Shown one piece after another: positions 1-12,100 of a DNA stretch of 64,000 bases. Position numbers and translations under genes: made by a program. Source of the DNA: Nereocystis luetkeana (taxonomy: Eukaryota; Sar; Phaeophyceae; Laminariales; Laminariaceae); contig JARUPZ010000003.1 of the NCBI GenBank assembly GCA_031213475.1, positions 6,936,740-7,000,739 on the forward strand, written 5' to 3'. The first letter of the stretch is position 1; every line of letters starts with the position of its first letter. The notes under the pieces were generated by a model, which made no database searches, had not been told where the DNA came from, and saw only the letters and a list, made by a program, of their open reading frames with translations.

Positions 1-300
1 ATTCCAAGCAACCTTCAACGGACCTCCACTGCATACCATGGAACCCAGACCCGAACCCTAGCCCCAACCCAGATGCCTTCAACATTGGGTGCCGTGGCGG
101 TTGCCGTTAACATGCCGCGGGGGTGCCGTGGCGGTTGCCGCCGGGGTGCCAATGGTACCACTCATGGCATGCCACGGCGCCCCCCACGGCGCCATGGATT
201 CCTACGCCAAGACATGGGATGCCGTCCGAATGCCATCGTATACCATGGGTGGTACCATGGCCATGCCACGAAAAAGTAAAATAGAGAGGAAAACCCGGAC
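1..300. repeat. Short GC-rich minisatellite-like tract
   Basis: A GC-rich stretch at the window edge. The 20-base word beginning GGGTGCCGTGG occurs at 87 and again at 121, a 34-base period. Around it are many repeats of GCCATGG, GGTACC and GGCATGCC, most of them palindromic. Short reading frames exist on both strands but are products of the repeat. CCCTAGCCCC-like words near 50-70 recall degenerate telomere repeats, but only weakly. No gene is supported. Confidence 0.4.
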
Positions 301-1620
301 GAAGCTGCACACGCTATCTGGTTTCAGCATAGTGCCTGTACAGCAGGCCGCGAAGAACAAAAAAATTATACGCTCTCCTCGCGCCCAGCTCTCAACTTGA
401 AATATAGCGGCGGTTTCAACCCATAGGCCGGAGTCTCCAAAGCTGACAATATATGGAAAGCACTTTCGACGTAATCAATAGTCCGGCCGACCCCAGAACT
501 AAGATTAATTTAGCAAGAGACAGTGCTATCAACCATTAACAGAGAGAAAATACTTGTTTTTAGACGCCAGCCAGGGCCGTACATCATAATAGCATACGTA
601 TACCTTCGACAGAGACTATAAAGGGCAGGTGGGAACACTCTCAGCTAGATATTTTGGGACAAAAAAGGAAACGGAAACCGCAGGATACCTGTTTCACACA
701 ATAATAGAAGTATTACATCGTGCCAGGTACAGTATACGTAATACCACTGCTATATAGATTAGTATGTATGTACAGATAATATATAAAAACAACAAACAAA
801 ACTAGCAGCAGCACCGTCCAGCAATGTTCGACTTATTTAGTCACGGCTAGTGATATTTTAGTCACCGCCACCGTAACCGGTTTTTGTTTTTGTAACAGGT
901 TTCGGGGGGCGACGTTTGGGACCGATAACCGGCCATTTCCACACCGATAAATCGGTGATTTCAAAATGACCGACCAGGTATAGTAGGCTCCTTTTTCCAG
1001 GTTGGTGATTACGTAGCCTATCCCCTACACTCATATAACGTCGCTGTATGAGAATGCAAACCCCTATTGATCAGCACATGGACAACACGACGAAGAAGGA
1101 ACGCCATGCCGGGACCCGGAGCGTACGCGGGCCGTGTTGTTTCGTTGCAGTAGTATTGATTCCGGTAATTATCGTATATGCTAATGATTATTATGCATCA
1201 TTGCGCGATGTACGATACATTGATAGTTGGTGTGTCACGGGAGCCGGCATACTAGTGGCTGGTAGGCAGCTGTTGTTGGTGGCTCATCAGAGCTCGTAGG
1301 TCCTCAATCATGCGGTCAAATAAATACGTATGAGTCGAAGAACCAACAAGAGCAGTGCGCGATCTCCTATGTCTTGTTCTCTCTTTCGTGCCGGGTTAAC
1401 ATCGACGATCATCTATTTCATTTCTCTTCCTCGGAGAAGAACTGAACCTCGAGCATTCATCTTCTGGGTGTTGAGTGTTGAGTGGTTTGGTCGGAGCACT
1501 CGTCCATTTTTGAAGTGGGAACAACAAACAGGCTTCGCTTGCCGTCCTGATACATGCATTTGTTCGTCATGGATGCTCCGCCAGCTCGCCTGCTAGCTGT
1601 ACGCCAAGTACCAATGGCTC
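301..1620. other. Unassigned intergenic DNA
   Basis: No reading frame longer than about 90 codons and no recognisable domain. At 840-980 the words ACCGATAA and CACCG recur in both orientations, as if an old element lay there, but I could not define its ends. I see nothing else that can be supported. Confidence 0.4.
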
Positions 1621-1624
1621 ACGC

Positions 1625-2118
1625 GGAATGGCGGAACAGCATACAATACCGTCTTCATACTTGATTTTTGTTGCGCGCTTTGCAATGCTTGTAATTCCGT
1701 TTCATGGTAATGTGCGGATGTGCCGGCCGACGAAAACTACCTTGTTTTCCCAAAGGGAGGTGCGAAAATGTCGCAAAAAATCCATATATATGAAATATCC
1801 GCCCTAATAACCGACTGAGAATATGTCTGTTTCGGTTTCAGAGGTTTACGTCAAATAGATAATAACCATAAGCAATGGCACAACAAGATACGTGTATATA
1901 TTTTCGGTTTTCACATGTGATTTGTGGTGTGCGCCTCGCAATGCTTGCACCTTCGTTTCATGGCAATGATGTGCCGATGTGCCGGCCGACGAAAATTATG
2001 TTTTTTTTCCATCAGGGTGCGAACATAGCTAAAAAAAAAAAATCCATGTGGAATCACCGACAGAATAACCGACTGGAAACATGTTGGTTTCAGGTTCGGT
2101 GATTTACGTCAAAGAGCC
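1625..2118. repeat. Tandem duplication, two units of about 240 bp
   Basis: Two direct, diverged copies lie side by side, at about 1625-1860 and 1872-2118. Shared landmarks in the same order are GCAATGCTTG, TTCATGG, GATGTGCCGGCCGACGAAAA, TGCGAA, AATCCAT, AATAACCGACTG, GGTTTCAG and TTACGTCAAA. The first copy lacks some bases present in the second. No coding capacity is conserved between them. This is an old segmental tandem duplication of unknown origin. Confidence 0.65.
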
Positions 2119-4968
2119 CATACATACGCGAAGCCATTCTTCAGTCGGTAAAGCCCCATCTTAGCGGGAACTATTTGTTGTGATTTATTTTTTTTCCAAT
2201 CGAATTTGCCTCTGATTGTTGGCCAAAGAGTGGACGACCAAGCGGGCAATTATTAGTAGGAAAATTTCAATTTGAGTGAGAAGTCTTTTGGGTAGGGTTT
2301 TCGTGTGATTATAAAACTTTTAAAGTGGAATGCGGGAGTTCCTCGGTCTTCTTGATGAAGCATGTTAATGGTGTGTCAACACGCTTGGTGGAGCCTGGGG
2401 CGACTCTCGGCCGCTTCGGTGACCGCGATCGAGGCGATAAAACGCGAACCTCAACGCGGGGTGCCCGGAGCAATGCCCGCGCCCATGCCCACGCACCATA
2501 GCTAATCGCACCTCGGCGGTGGCGCCTGACAAATCATCATGGCGGTCGAATCCCAATCTATAGGCCTGCTCGATCGGTGGACAACCGCAAAAACCGAGTA
2601 ATAAACGAAGGATACGCTCGAGACCTCGATAGCTGCACCACTGCTGCTGGTCCGCACGAGGTGCCCGAGGGGTTCATCTGCCCACCCAAGACACCCTGAC
2701 TGAGAGTGGCAGCTTCCTATCCTGCGCGACAGGAATATTGATGAGGCTGGCGGCGGCACGCACGCGGCAGCGCAAACTTCCACTCTTCTTGTTTACGCAC
2801 GTCGCTCTTTGTCGGCTGGGCCTTGTGTGACGCGGCGCGTTCTTCCAGGTTATTATTCAGAATTCATTTTTGATTGACAACTCGTACGCTGTTCACTGAT
2901 TGGACACAACCAACCAAGCTTTTTTTTCGAAATCTAATAGAACGTGGTTGAAATAAATCTGATTATATTTCCAAATAAATAGCGTTTTTCGTTAAGATGG
3001 GCCCCTAGTCACTAACCGACCGAACCAACAATAATGGTAGTGAATCAACAAAAATATGGTGTTGATTTGAGTGTTGATTATTTTCGGTTTTTCATTGTTC
3101 AATTATGAGTACCAGGTTTTTTATTTCAACCAAATGGTCGATGTTAAACCATGACTTCGATAGTTCCTTAATTCATCATGATTTGTTTTTCCTACAGAAA
3201 TGGAAGGCGTTCTTGCGCAGGGATTTTATTTTCGGCGACCACGAGACCCCCGGGTCGAAACATCGTCCAGCACCATCATACGTACCCTGAGCCCTTGCGT
3301 AAAATGAAACATTTTTGGCGTCTTTGTGAGAGTTTTTGTGATATCATACTCGTTCGCTGCTTCGAACACACGAAATACCTCGTGAGTCGTTTCTCACGAA
3401 TGCCGCAAGGCGCACCCGACCCCGTCCGGTACCTCATCAGGAGCATCCCTCAGCTTCACGGGCTGCAGGTTCCTGTGAAGAGCTGTACTGCTTGCTGTCG
3501 CTGTCCGCAAGTGATGTTCATTGTGCAAACGTCCAGTGGGGGGTTGTGGTCTGTCAACTTTCACCCACTTCAAATTTCGAGGAATTTCGACGACTGACTG
3601 GAGCACCGCTCCTAGTCGAGGTGTACGCCTCCGGTGAGAACCGGCGGGGGGTCCAAATATATCCAGAGAAACACAAGCTTCTCTGATGAACCTTTTCCGT
3701 CGCTCTCCGGTATGCACGAGCCAGCCAAAGTTCCGACCGTATCGTGTTAAGGTTGTAAGATTAATATTTTCTGTTCCAATAGAACTTCTAGGGATTAGAG
3801 TGACCGGAAACCCGGGGCCAGGAGACGCTTGGGTGTCAGCGTGTGGCCATAAGCACTGCTCACCAGAGGGATGGCAAATAGCAAAGGAAATACACTGCGA
3901 ACGCTTTGTTATTGGGTTTTCCTTGCCATGGGCCAGCTACCTCTCTAACGGTTTCGGTCTTGTCAGAAATAAGTTACTGAAATCTTCTGCGCCTCCATCC
4001 ATCCGCCAATACCCGCCTCCTCCATGGCATACTTCACCCAAGTAAGTGTACCCCCCGGGATACGTAGTTTTCTCGTAATATACCATGTATGTACAGGTCT
4101 GATTTTGAGGGTGTGCTCCACACAATAGCTTTCGTGTGTTCTATTGTATGTTCACTGTTACCGCTACGAGGGCAGTTGATGCGGTTGATTTATCTTTGCC
4201 CAAGTCGAGGGCGCACACCACAACAAAACAATCGTCGACCCAAACAACCCCCTAATAATACCATCCCCACCTCCCCCAAAATGGGGTGAACTTCATTTAA
4301 ATTTTCGAAATCCATGCTCCCACAGCCCCGAATGGGGTGCACGGGCCTGTCTGCTAATATTTTTATCACGGCAGTACTGGGGCGCCTTTGCACAACGAAA
4401 ACAAACATTTTGAACAACAAAAAACAATAAACTCACCAAAGTTGGGGTGATTGATTCAATTGTGAATATTTGATCACTATAATAAGTCAAAATATATATT
4501 ATCAAGGAAAATAAATGTTGATTTGATGGGAAATTAAATACGAGGTATATAGGTAAAATATATACGCGTCGACTACACGCACCCCACGCGGGTACACGAA
4601 ACTCACACAAACGAACAACAAGCAGAAGACAGTGAAAACGATATGCCGTGACTAGTGTTGTGAACCAGCTAATCAACGTGATCATCAATCAGTTTTTTTG
4701 TTTGGTAATTTCCCATCATAATGAACGACTTTTTTTGGTCTGTGATTTAGTTTGCCGGGGTCCAGGGTAATACGATTACGGCCATACACGATAGTGAGCA
4801 TACCACTGGGCCCAACCCGCAATCCCTCCACTCCACCCCACTCCCCCCCCCCCCCCCCCCCGCGTCAACGCCACCACCCCCCCCCCTGACCGAAACTTGA
4901 AATACGATTGAAGGCGACATCCCTATTCTCGCCGAGGGAGAAAGTCGCAAAATTCTAACAAATTTCCG
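2119..4968. other. Unassigned DNA with short reading frames
   Basis: Reading frames of up to 139 codons occur on both strands (for example + 3178-3597 and - 3394-3717), overlap one another and show no recognised motif. Around 2370-2800 all three + frames contain coding-like stretches interrupted by stops, which could be a decayed transposon gene, but I cannot name one. At 4840-4885 there are long runs of C. No gene is called. Confidence 0.35.
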
Positions 4969-5619
4969 GTAGACGGCGAGCGTCTATAGGGTGTCCAAGA
5001 GGAACGGGGGGGGGGGGGGTGGGGCAACAACAGGAGTGGCAAAAAACCCGAACAAGGGAATGCAGAATGCAGGGAGGGGGGGGGGGCAGGAGGAGTAGAA
5101 GGGAAACTGCGGTAGACGAAAATAGGAAGGATATGGCAGAAAGGGTAGCAAGGCACCAGGTCGTCTAGGAAGTAGAACGTAACCATACTGCTAGTGCCAC
5201 GAACTGGTGCCGCTGGTTCGCACGTACGTGGTCTTCCCTAAGGCTTGTCTTCTTTTTTTGTTCAGTTTTTTCCCTTTCTTGACCTGATTCTCCGTGGTTT
5301 TCATTTTATTTCTTTCTCTTCCTATCATCTATATATATGGATTGGCAAGCCGTATTGAGGGAGTCGCGTGGCGTGGTTGGAAAACGAACCTGCGCTGCTC
5401 GTATCGGATTGTCTGACGCGAAGGGGCTGGGCATAGCTGACGATCGCAGGCCGGAGACGGCAGTCTGGGTAGGAAGGTACCAGGCCGATTAGAAGGGGGA
5501 ACCTGGCTACACTACTAGTTAGTACCACAAACTGCTGCCGCAACCTGGAGGGTGCTTTGGGCCTTGGTCTGCCTGTTATTTTCCCTTTGTTATTTTTCCC
5601 CTGGCTCTTTGTCTTTTAG
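4969..5619 (+). mobile_element. 5'-truncated copy of the RTE-like LINE (copy C)
   Basis: This segment matches the last part of the reading frame and the 3' UTR of the complete LINE at 9173-13960, in the opposite orientation. Shared landmarks in order are GGAACGGGGG, GTGGCA, GTAGAAGGGAAAC, CGGTAGACGAAA, GTAGCAAGGCACCA, the TAG stop, CATACT, GTGGTCTTCCCT, then further on GGGGCTGGGCATAG, GGAGACGGCAGTCTGGGTAG, CTTTGGG and GGTCTGCCTGTTATTT. The similarity begins abruptly near 4969, as expected for incomplete reverse transcription. It stops near 5619, where the MITE at 5620 begins, so the last part of the LINE 3' UTR is missing. G runs at 5007-5020 and 5081-5090 replace shorter ones in the full copy. 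Confidence 0.85.
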
Positions 5620-5877
5620 GTTCATTCTTATCGGAGGGCGTTTTTTCCATAATTAATTCCCAAACTTTGGAAATAGTTGGAGATATGTATCAATGTGCGG
5701 GGGCGTTCTGTCACTATTTATTCGTGAAATTCTCCAGATTCTAGAACCGAAAATATCAAGTTCGTTAACATTCCAGTAATATTTATTTGGAAAAAAAACA
5801 GGAAAATATGGAAGATTGAAAAGTTGCGTGAAAACAATGTCGAAGAATTGGGGAAAGAACTCTCCGATAAGAACGAC
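5620..5877. mobile_element. MITE/fold-back element, copy 1
   Basis: First of four related non-coding elements in this window (others at 34624, 43436 and 53461). It starts GTTCATTCTTATCGGAG and ends in the near reverse complement CTCCGATAAGAACGAC. Internal words GGAGATATGTATCAAT, GGCGTTCTGTCACTAT and CGTGAAATTCTCCAG are shared, in this or reverse-complement form, with all other copies. It has no coding capacity, and the transposase that might move it is not seen. It sits exactly at the end of the LINE fragment at 4969-5619. No clear target duplication is left. Confidence 0.75.
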
Positions 5878-6849
5878 CCAGTTGCATTTGAGCCAAATTT
5901 AGATACACACTATTAATAGTACATACTAAAATGAAGTGAAAACACACATCCCTAGACTGGTGCCTTTCGCCGATACAAGTTACACCCACTTGTTTTTAAA
6001 TGCGGCCGAACAATTTCAGTGAACGTTCGGCCACCCAGATTTGACATTTTTTGCTGTTTTCTTAGAAGGTATAGATCTGACAAGCTCCTCCCGAATGAGC
6101 GTGCGAAATGCCACACACTGCCCAGGAGGGTTGACCACGGCCGGCGCGTCAAGAGTATTTATTCATCCCCTTCCCCCGTTGCCAGCTCTGAAGCCTCCCG
6201 ACTATTTTTTAGATGCAAGATGGGGCAGACGTGCTGCCGTCTGTCGCCACGCTCCTGGAATGAATGGCTGTATTGATACAAGACAACATTTCAAATCAGG
6301 GATACACTTAGTGGTCTGGTGTCCGTTGCGTGCAGCTCAACACGGCTACGGCGCGTGTTGCGCGCCGCAGGCGTCCTTGCCTCCCGCAGCCCCCCCCCCC
6401 CGCCCGGAGGCGGGCCGGAGGACTAAGAAATGCGATACATGCACGAATATTTGCCCCAGAAACAAGTAAGTAACGAAGAGGTCGTCTAAAGGCCTCCAGC
6501 GCCTCGAAAAGACGTGTATCGGGATCGGACCCTTGTTCTTCTTCTTCTATCGAAAAGGAGCCTGAAAAAAATATAATGCCCGGCGGCGAATTCCAAGAGG
6601 GTGCTCATATTATTTCCGCCTAAGCTAAGGCTAATTTTAAAATGAGGTGTTCAACCTTAACTTTCGCCGACGGTTAACAAAGAAGGCCGAAACAGCAGTT
6701 TGTTTGGGCCTGCGGTCCGAAACGTTGCTGGCTAAAAATGCGAGTTGCGCTGCTCGCAACCAGGCCCTCCGCGGCGGTTGGTTGCGTAAAACGGACATTT
6801 TGACAAAACATTGCGCCAGCGTGACAGCGCAACAACAAGAAGAGCTGAT
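5878..6849. other. Unassigned DNA
   Basis: A + strand reading frame of 142 codons (6041-6469) crosses a C-rich run and ends next to a splice-donor-like GTAAGTAAC at about 6465. No acceptor, start context or domain supports it as an exon. Between 6500 and 6849 there is nothing recognisable. Confidence 0.3.
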
Positions 6850-7118
6850 GATATCCGAGGCCTTCTACGATAGAGGGTCACTCTAATTTTTCTGTGGCTC
6901 CTCACTTGAGGAGCTCCATACCTCACACGAAAACGGACCTCAGCTAAAATCAAATTTGCATCCCGCTGAATAACCCCGTGTATGTCCAGAGTATACGACG
7001 TAATTTTTCGAAACAAGATTGGCCTCGCGACTATTTTGGGTTGAGGAACCCCGTCTTTCAGAAAACACTTTTAAAACTTGCGGAAATGCCCACCCTCTAT
7101 CATCGTAGAACGCGACAT
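6850..7118 (-). repeat. Dispersed coding-like repeat, copy 1
   Basis: Read on the minus strand, this segment aligns with + strand 19600-19837. Shared words include CAATCTTGT, GCGGGATGCA/TCGGGATGCA, GTGAGGTATGGAGCTCCTC and AAGTGAGGAGCC. The minus frame here gives RVRYGAPQVRS followed by a basic stretch, and the second copy gives RYGAPQVRSLSKFRVNLYR. The conserved peptide suggests that the source encoded a protein. In both copies the frame shifts upstream of this motif, so both are decayed. The family is not recognised. Confidence 0.55.
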
Positions 7119-7822
7119 CCCTGGTGCACAATGTAACGGAAGCAAGCCCTACACCCCGAAAGAAGAAAAACACAAGGGATATCAAACATACGTACTCAAA
7201 GTCTACGCGAAAATATTGCCACCGAGGGGACCTGATACCGCACACTGACTGGTACTCACGCAGAGATAATGGATGTATGTGTACGTACGTACGACTTCGT
7301 TCACGCATACAACCGAGAAAAAAAAACAGGTAAGAGAGCTTAGAAAAGGTCCTGAAATCCTGGTGTACCTGGCCAGTTTCATGCAAGGCATAAGCAGGGA
7401 CGATGTGAGGCTGGCCAATCGCCGGGTTCCTTCCGTGTTATTCAAAAAAATAAATAAAGATTGACCAGGTATACCTGTTTCTGGATGAAACCCCATTTTA
7501 AACCAACGCAGCTACAGCAGCGGTGTTTTGTATTGATATATTTATCACAACAGGGCTGATGGAAATTTTCTGTAACAATGCAGGCCTGTATTAGGTTGCG
7601 CACAAGATTATGGGGTGTGGTCATGCTTCCGTTTCGTTTCTCCTATGCTCTTATAATAGCTGTACTACATAAACATAGTACATACAGCAGTACCTAACCT
7701 GATGATTATTTGTTTTTTATTTCGATATTTTATGTTCGTACTCGCTCCGCTCGGGTTCCGTTGTAACAACGTATAATATACCGATACGTATTCGTATGTA
7801 TCTATTATTGTTTCCAGTATCG
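7119..7822. other. Unassigned DNA
   Basis: A minus-strand reading frame of 148 codons (6940-7386) partly overlaps the dispersed repeat and is otherwise featureless. No promoter, RNA gene or repeat is recognised. Confidence 0.3.
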
Positions 7823-8170
7823 CCGGTCGCCCCGGTGGTTCAAGTGGTTAACCTCGAATTCTACTTGTATTTGAGTCCTGGGTTCGAGCCATAGGAGGGT
7901 CGGACTTTGACTTTATTTGCAAAAATAAAAAAAGGGATTCAATTGTTGAGAGCGCCTTGCAGCGTGGGTAGGCACAATTCGATGCGAGTCGACGAGGGAA
8001 GAAAAGGCTGAAATCTTCTCGCGATAAAAATGAAGGCACGTACCGTAGCGGGAAGGGGGGAGAAGAGCCTGCTATGTGACCCCGGATCTGAGTTACGAGT
8101 TGGAAGGAGAGAGAGAAGAATATGGGCGAGGGTAATAAAGGGATGAGCAAAAAAAGCAAAGAAAAAAAAG
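7823..8170 (+). mobile_element. tRNA-derived SINE, copy 1
   Basis: A non-coding element of about 350 bp. Its head resembles a tRNA: TGGTTCAAGTGGTTAACC fits an RNA polymerase III A box and GGGTTCGAGCC, about 50 bases later, fits a B box. The acceptor ends do not pair, so it is not a functional tRNA gene. The body continues with TTGAGAGCGCCTTGCAGCG and GTGACCCCGGATCTGAG and ends in an A-rich tail after AATAAAGGGATGAGC. A second copy with the same head, body and tail is at 20928-21280, which shows this is a family and not a chance match. The tail differs from the LINE 3' end nearby. Target duplications are not evident. Confidence 0.8.
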
Positions 8171-8485
8171 GGGTTGCTACTGCTGTGTAGGCCAGCCGCT
8201 TCATGTGGGAAACAGTAAGAGGAAGATGCGCCGTTCGGCGTGTAGGAGGGGATGGAGAGCGAGGAGAGGCGGGAGCGAGGGGCACGAGCGAGATTCGCGC
8301 AACATGCAGTGGGTGCTGGAATCAATTTCCTGGGCAACTCCCTACGCCACCCCTACGCCACCCCGTCTCGGGGGGGGGCACGCACAATCAATACATGCAA
8401 GGCCATTAATCAACAAACATAAGATAAAAAATATAATTAAAAAAATACTAGTATTAATAAATTATACGGTACGAGGTCGTAGCTG

Positions 8486-8537
8486 GGTAATAAAGGGACA
8501 TGTTATGAGCAAAAAAAAGTAAAAATAAAATAAAAAA
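8486..8537 (+). mobile_element. Possible SINE tail fragment
   Basis: The words GGGTAATAAAGGGA and ATGAGCAAAAAAAAG, followed by an A-rich run, repeat the last 50 bases of the SINE at 7823-8170. Only the tail is present. It may be a truncated insertion or a local duplication. Confidence 0.4.
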
Positions 8538-8839
8538 GAATAGGTGCTTTTGGTGGGATAGGTGGAGTTGGTTTTCTCGCTGTGTCAAGTGTGCGGTGTG
8601 CGATGTACCATCCAACTGCGTATTCTGCTGTTGTTACTCGTATTGTTTTCGACTGTTTTGCTTTTTCCATGGGACATTTTCTCCTGCCAGAGTTATTCGA
8701 GTGACGACCAGCCGGGTCTTCAGCAAACCTTGCACGGGTTTTTGCGAGACTAAACAACAACACACAACAAGTGGATACGACACCCGTCTCATATATATTC
8801 CATACACCTCCTCCTCCTGCTGTATGTATTCACGTATGG
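8538..8839. other. Unassigned DNA between SINE and LINE fragments
   Basis: Short overlapping reading frames only. No similarity to the neighbouring LINE or SINE was seen here. Confidence 0.3.
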
Positions 8840-9150
8840 TTTCTTCTAGTGTATGCTTCCATTTTTTTCTTTTTCTCCTTCGATCTGTCTACTTTGTTTT
8901 GGTTTTCTCTTTGATTGTATCCTCTCGTTTCTCTATTTCATAGAATGTGTATGTCGTGAATGTCGTATCTAGTATGATGAGACGGCATTGCATTGCCTAC
9001 TGCTCTGCTTACTACATACCCTGGTACGTGGCTACGTAGTATCTCTGTGGCGTAGATTTGTGACCACATAACTTGTATATTTTCCAGGATTAAAGGATCG
9101 GCACGGACACTGGTTGTGCTGGATGTCGATGGGTAGAAAAAACGGTTTAA
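8840..9150 (+). mobile_element. LINE 3' end fragment (copy B)
   Basis: The last 310 bases of the LINE 3' UTR in + orientation, the reverse complement of the end of the complete copy. Landmarks are TTTGTTTTGGTTTTCTC, TATTTCATAGA, GTCGTATCTAGTATGATGA, ACGTAGTATCTCTGTGGCGT, CGGCACGGACACTGGTTGTG and GGTTTAATGTG. It runs directly into a (TG)n tract that it shares with the end of copy A, so the two copies are tail-to-tail and form an imperfect inverted repeat. Confidence 0.85.
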
Positions 9151-9171
9151 TGTGTGTGTGTGTGTGTGTGT
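9149..9171. repeat. (TG)n microsatellite between two LINE 3' ends
   Basis: About eleven TG units lie exactly between the 3' termini of LINE copies B (+) and A (-). Copy A ends in GTGAAGAAC followed by AC units on its own strand. The tract is probably the residual 3' tail of one or both insertions. Confidence 0.85.
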
Positions 9172-9172
9172 T

Positions 9173-12100
9173 CTTCACATTAAACCGTTCTTTCTACCCG
9201 TCGACATCCAGCACAACCAGTGTCCGTGCCGATTCTTCCATCCTAGAAGAGATACAAGTTCTGTGGTCACAAAGCTACGCCACAGAGATACTACGTTGCC
9301 ACGTGTGCAGTGTGAACTGCAGTGGGCAATGCAAAGCCATGTCATCATACTAGATACGACAGGCACGACATACGCAATCTATGAAATAGTGAAACGAAAA
9401 GAAACAATCAAAGAGAAAACAAAAACAAGGTAGACAAGTCGAAAAATAAAAAGAAGAAAAAAAATGAAAGCAAAATCTAAGAGAAACAATCTGTCGTGCC
9501 CCCCCCCCCGCAGGCGAGGTGGCCTACACTTGAAAAAGAACGAGCTGGAAAAAAGAAGAAATAACAAAAGACACCACTGCTTGTGAACAGAGTAAGACAA
9601 AGAACCAAGGAGAAAGTAACAAGGAAAAATAACAAAGGGGAAATAACAGGCAGACCAAAGCCCAAAGCACCTTCTAGGTGGCGGCAGCAGCTTGTGGTAC
9701 GAGTAGTATAGCCAGGTTCTCCCTGCTAATCCGCCTGGTACCTTGCTACCCAGACTGCCGTCTCCGCCCTGCGTTCGTCAACTATGCCCAGCCCCTTGGC
9801 GTCAGACAATACGAGCCGAGCAGAGCAGGTTCGTCTTCCTACCACGCCACACGGCTCCTTGAGTACGGCTTATCAATCAGAAAAGGAAGAGGAAGAGAAA
9901 AAATGAAATGAAAATCACGGAGAGTCAGCGCAAGAAAGAAAAAAAAATAAATAAATAAATAAAAAAAAATAAAAAATAAAAAAAAAAACAAAAAAAAAAA
10001 AAACTAAAAAAAAAAAAAAAAAAAAACTAAAAGAGAAGACAAGGGAAGACCACGTTCGAGCCAGCTGCACCAGTTGGTAGCACTAGTAGTATGGTCATAT
10101 TCTACTTCCTAGTCGACTTGGTGCCTTGCTACCCTGTCTGCCATCTCCTTCCTACTTTCGTCTACCGCCGTTTCCCTTCTACCCCTCCTGTTCCCCCCCC
10201 TCTCCGCATTCACTCGGTCGGGCTTTATGCCACTTCTCCTGTTGCCCCCTCCCCCCCCGTTCCTTTGGGCACCATCCACGGCGGATGCGCGGCGCTGTCT
10301 ACTCATCTCAGCCTCAGCCTCGTGCCACCTCACCATGAACCGTTCGGCTGCTTCAAGGATCCCCCGGTACCACTTCCCCACCTTTTTGGCTGCAGTGGAC
10401 CACAACGCGGTCTCAACTCCAAACACCAAGGGGGCAACTTCCGTTGACCCTTCGGTGGCTCGGAACTCCCTAAGGTCTTCGACTATGCATCTATGCCAAG
10501 TCTTACACTGTCCGCCTGGTCTCGGGTTCTCCCCACCAGCTATCGTCCCGAGCATTACCCGATTGGGTAATCGCTCCTTGCTTTGCCGTGCCACGCCCCC
10601 CGCAAAGAAGAGCCGCCGTTTGCGAATGGTCGTTTCGATGCTCTCGCAACGTGTCATCTTGAGGGCCTTCGCGTACGAGAGGGTGGCATGGTCAGTACGA
10701 AGTCGGCGCTGGAAGCCAATGACTCGCAACAGGACTTGGTGGTGAGCCGTTCGAAGCTTGGCAAAGTGTTCCGCTCTGAGGGTCCACGTCACACACCCGT
10801 ACAGCAGGGTCTCAATCACCTCGGCCTTCAGCATTCGGACTTTAAGGCTAAGGGGGGCGGTCGTCCTATCATACAACTCCGGGCCGAACCGTTTGAAGCA
10901 TGCTCGCATGAGGCGGATCCGTCGGTCGATTTCGAGCGAGAGGTCAGCGTTTTCGTGGATAACGCCGCCTAGGTATAAGAACTGGGTCGTCTGCTTATAC
11001 CTCTGACCTGCCGCTTCGATGACGAGCGGTGGTGCGAGGGTTGTCCGGTCTGGTGTTTGTAGGACCATTGTCTCAGTCTTCTTTTCCGACACCGTGAGGC
11101 CTGCTGCTTCGAAGACAGTCACGATGACTGTCATCATTTTTGCGAGCCCTTCAGCCGACTTCGAGACAATTCCTGCATCGTCGGCGTACAACATGCCCCA
11201 TACAGACCTTCGCACGCACGCCAATGGCTCCTCCTTCCCTGTTCGAACTACTCCAGCTTCCAAGAGTTGGACCAAATCCCTTACAATGGCTTCGTCTTGG
11301 CTGAAGCGTACTAGTACGGCGTGTAACGCAGCAGCGAAGAACACGTTGAACAGTAACGGTGACAGTACACAGCCTTGCCGTAGCCCCTGCGTGACATCAA
11401 ACCATTCCGAGAGCTCGCCGTCATCAGTACGCACGCGAGCCCGCATGCCATCGTGGAAATTACGGATAATTCTCAGCATCTTGGTTGGTACGCCAAAGCG
11501 TGTGAGTACCTTCCATAACAGCTCTCGGTCGACAGAGTCGTACGCTTTCTGCAGATCGATGAAGCACACGTATAAGGGGATTTTCCTCTGTCGTCCGAGC
11601 TCTTGCAGCCGGCGCACGACGAACAACATATCAATCGTTGATCGTGCGGGGCGGAAGCCGCACTGTTCCTCGGGGAGTAGTTCCTCGGTCTCGCAGTAGT
11701 TGCTGAGGCGGGACGCGACGATTTTCAACAACACTTTGCCTGCGTGGGCAACAAGCGAGATCCCTCTATAGTTGTTGCAGTCAGTTCGATCCTTCTTTTT
11801 GTGAAGGACCTTGATGATCGCATCTTTCCATTGCTGAGGGACTTCTCCTGTTAACCAAACATTGACAAGGATGTTGTGAAAGCGCTGGGCGAATGCCGGG
11901 TGGTCGATTTTTAGGAGTTCGACCGGGAGACCATCTGGCCCGACAGCTTTCCAATTCGACATCCCCTTCAGTGCTTCGGTCATCTCGTCTATGGATGGTT
12001 CATCTTCAAGCGACAGTTTAGGCGGTCGCGGTGGCACGAGCTCGATGATCGTGGGATCGAGTTTCAGCGACTTCGTGTTCAAGAGTTTGTGATAAAACCC

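Noticed and set aside
7823..7905. Functional tRNA gene
   Set aside because: A and B boxes are present but the acceptor and anticodon stems do not form, and the segment is repeated with a long body and A-rich tail, so it is the head of a SINE.
9939..10040. Poly(A) tail of a + strand retroposon
   Set aside because: The A-rich run lies inside the 3' UTR of the minus-strand LINE, with matching LINE sequence on both sides. Copy C has a shorter T-rich equivalent at the same place.
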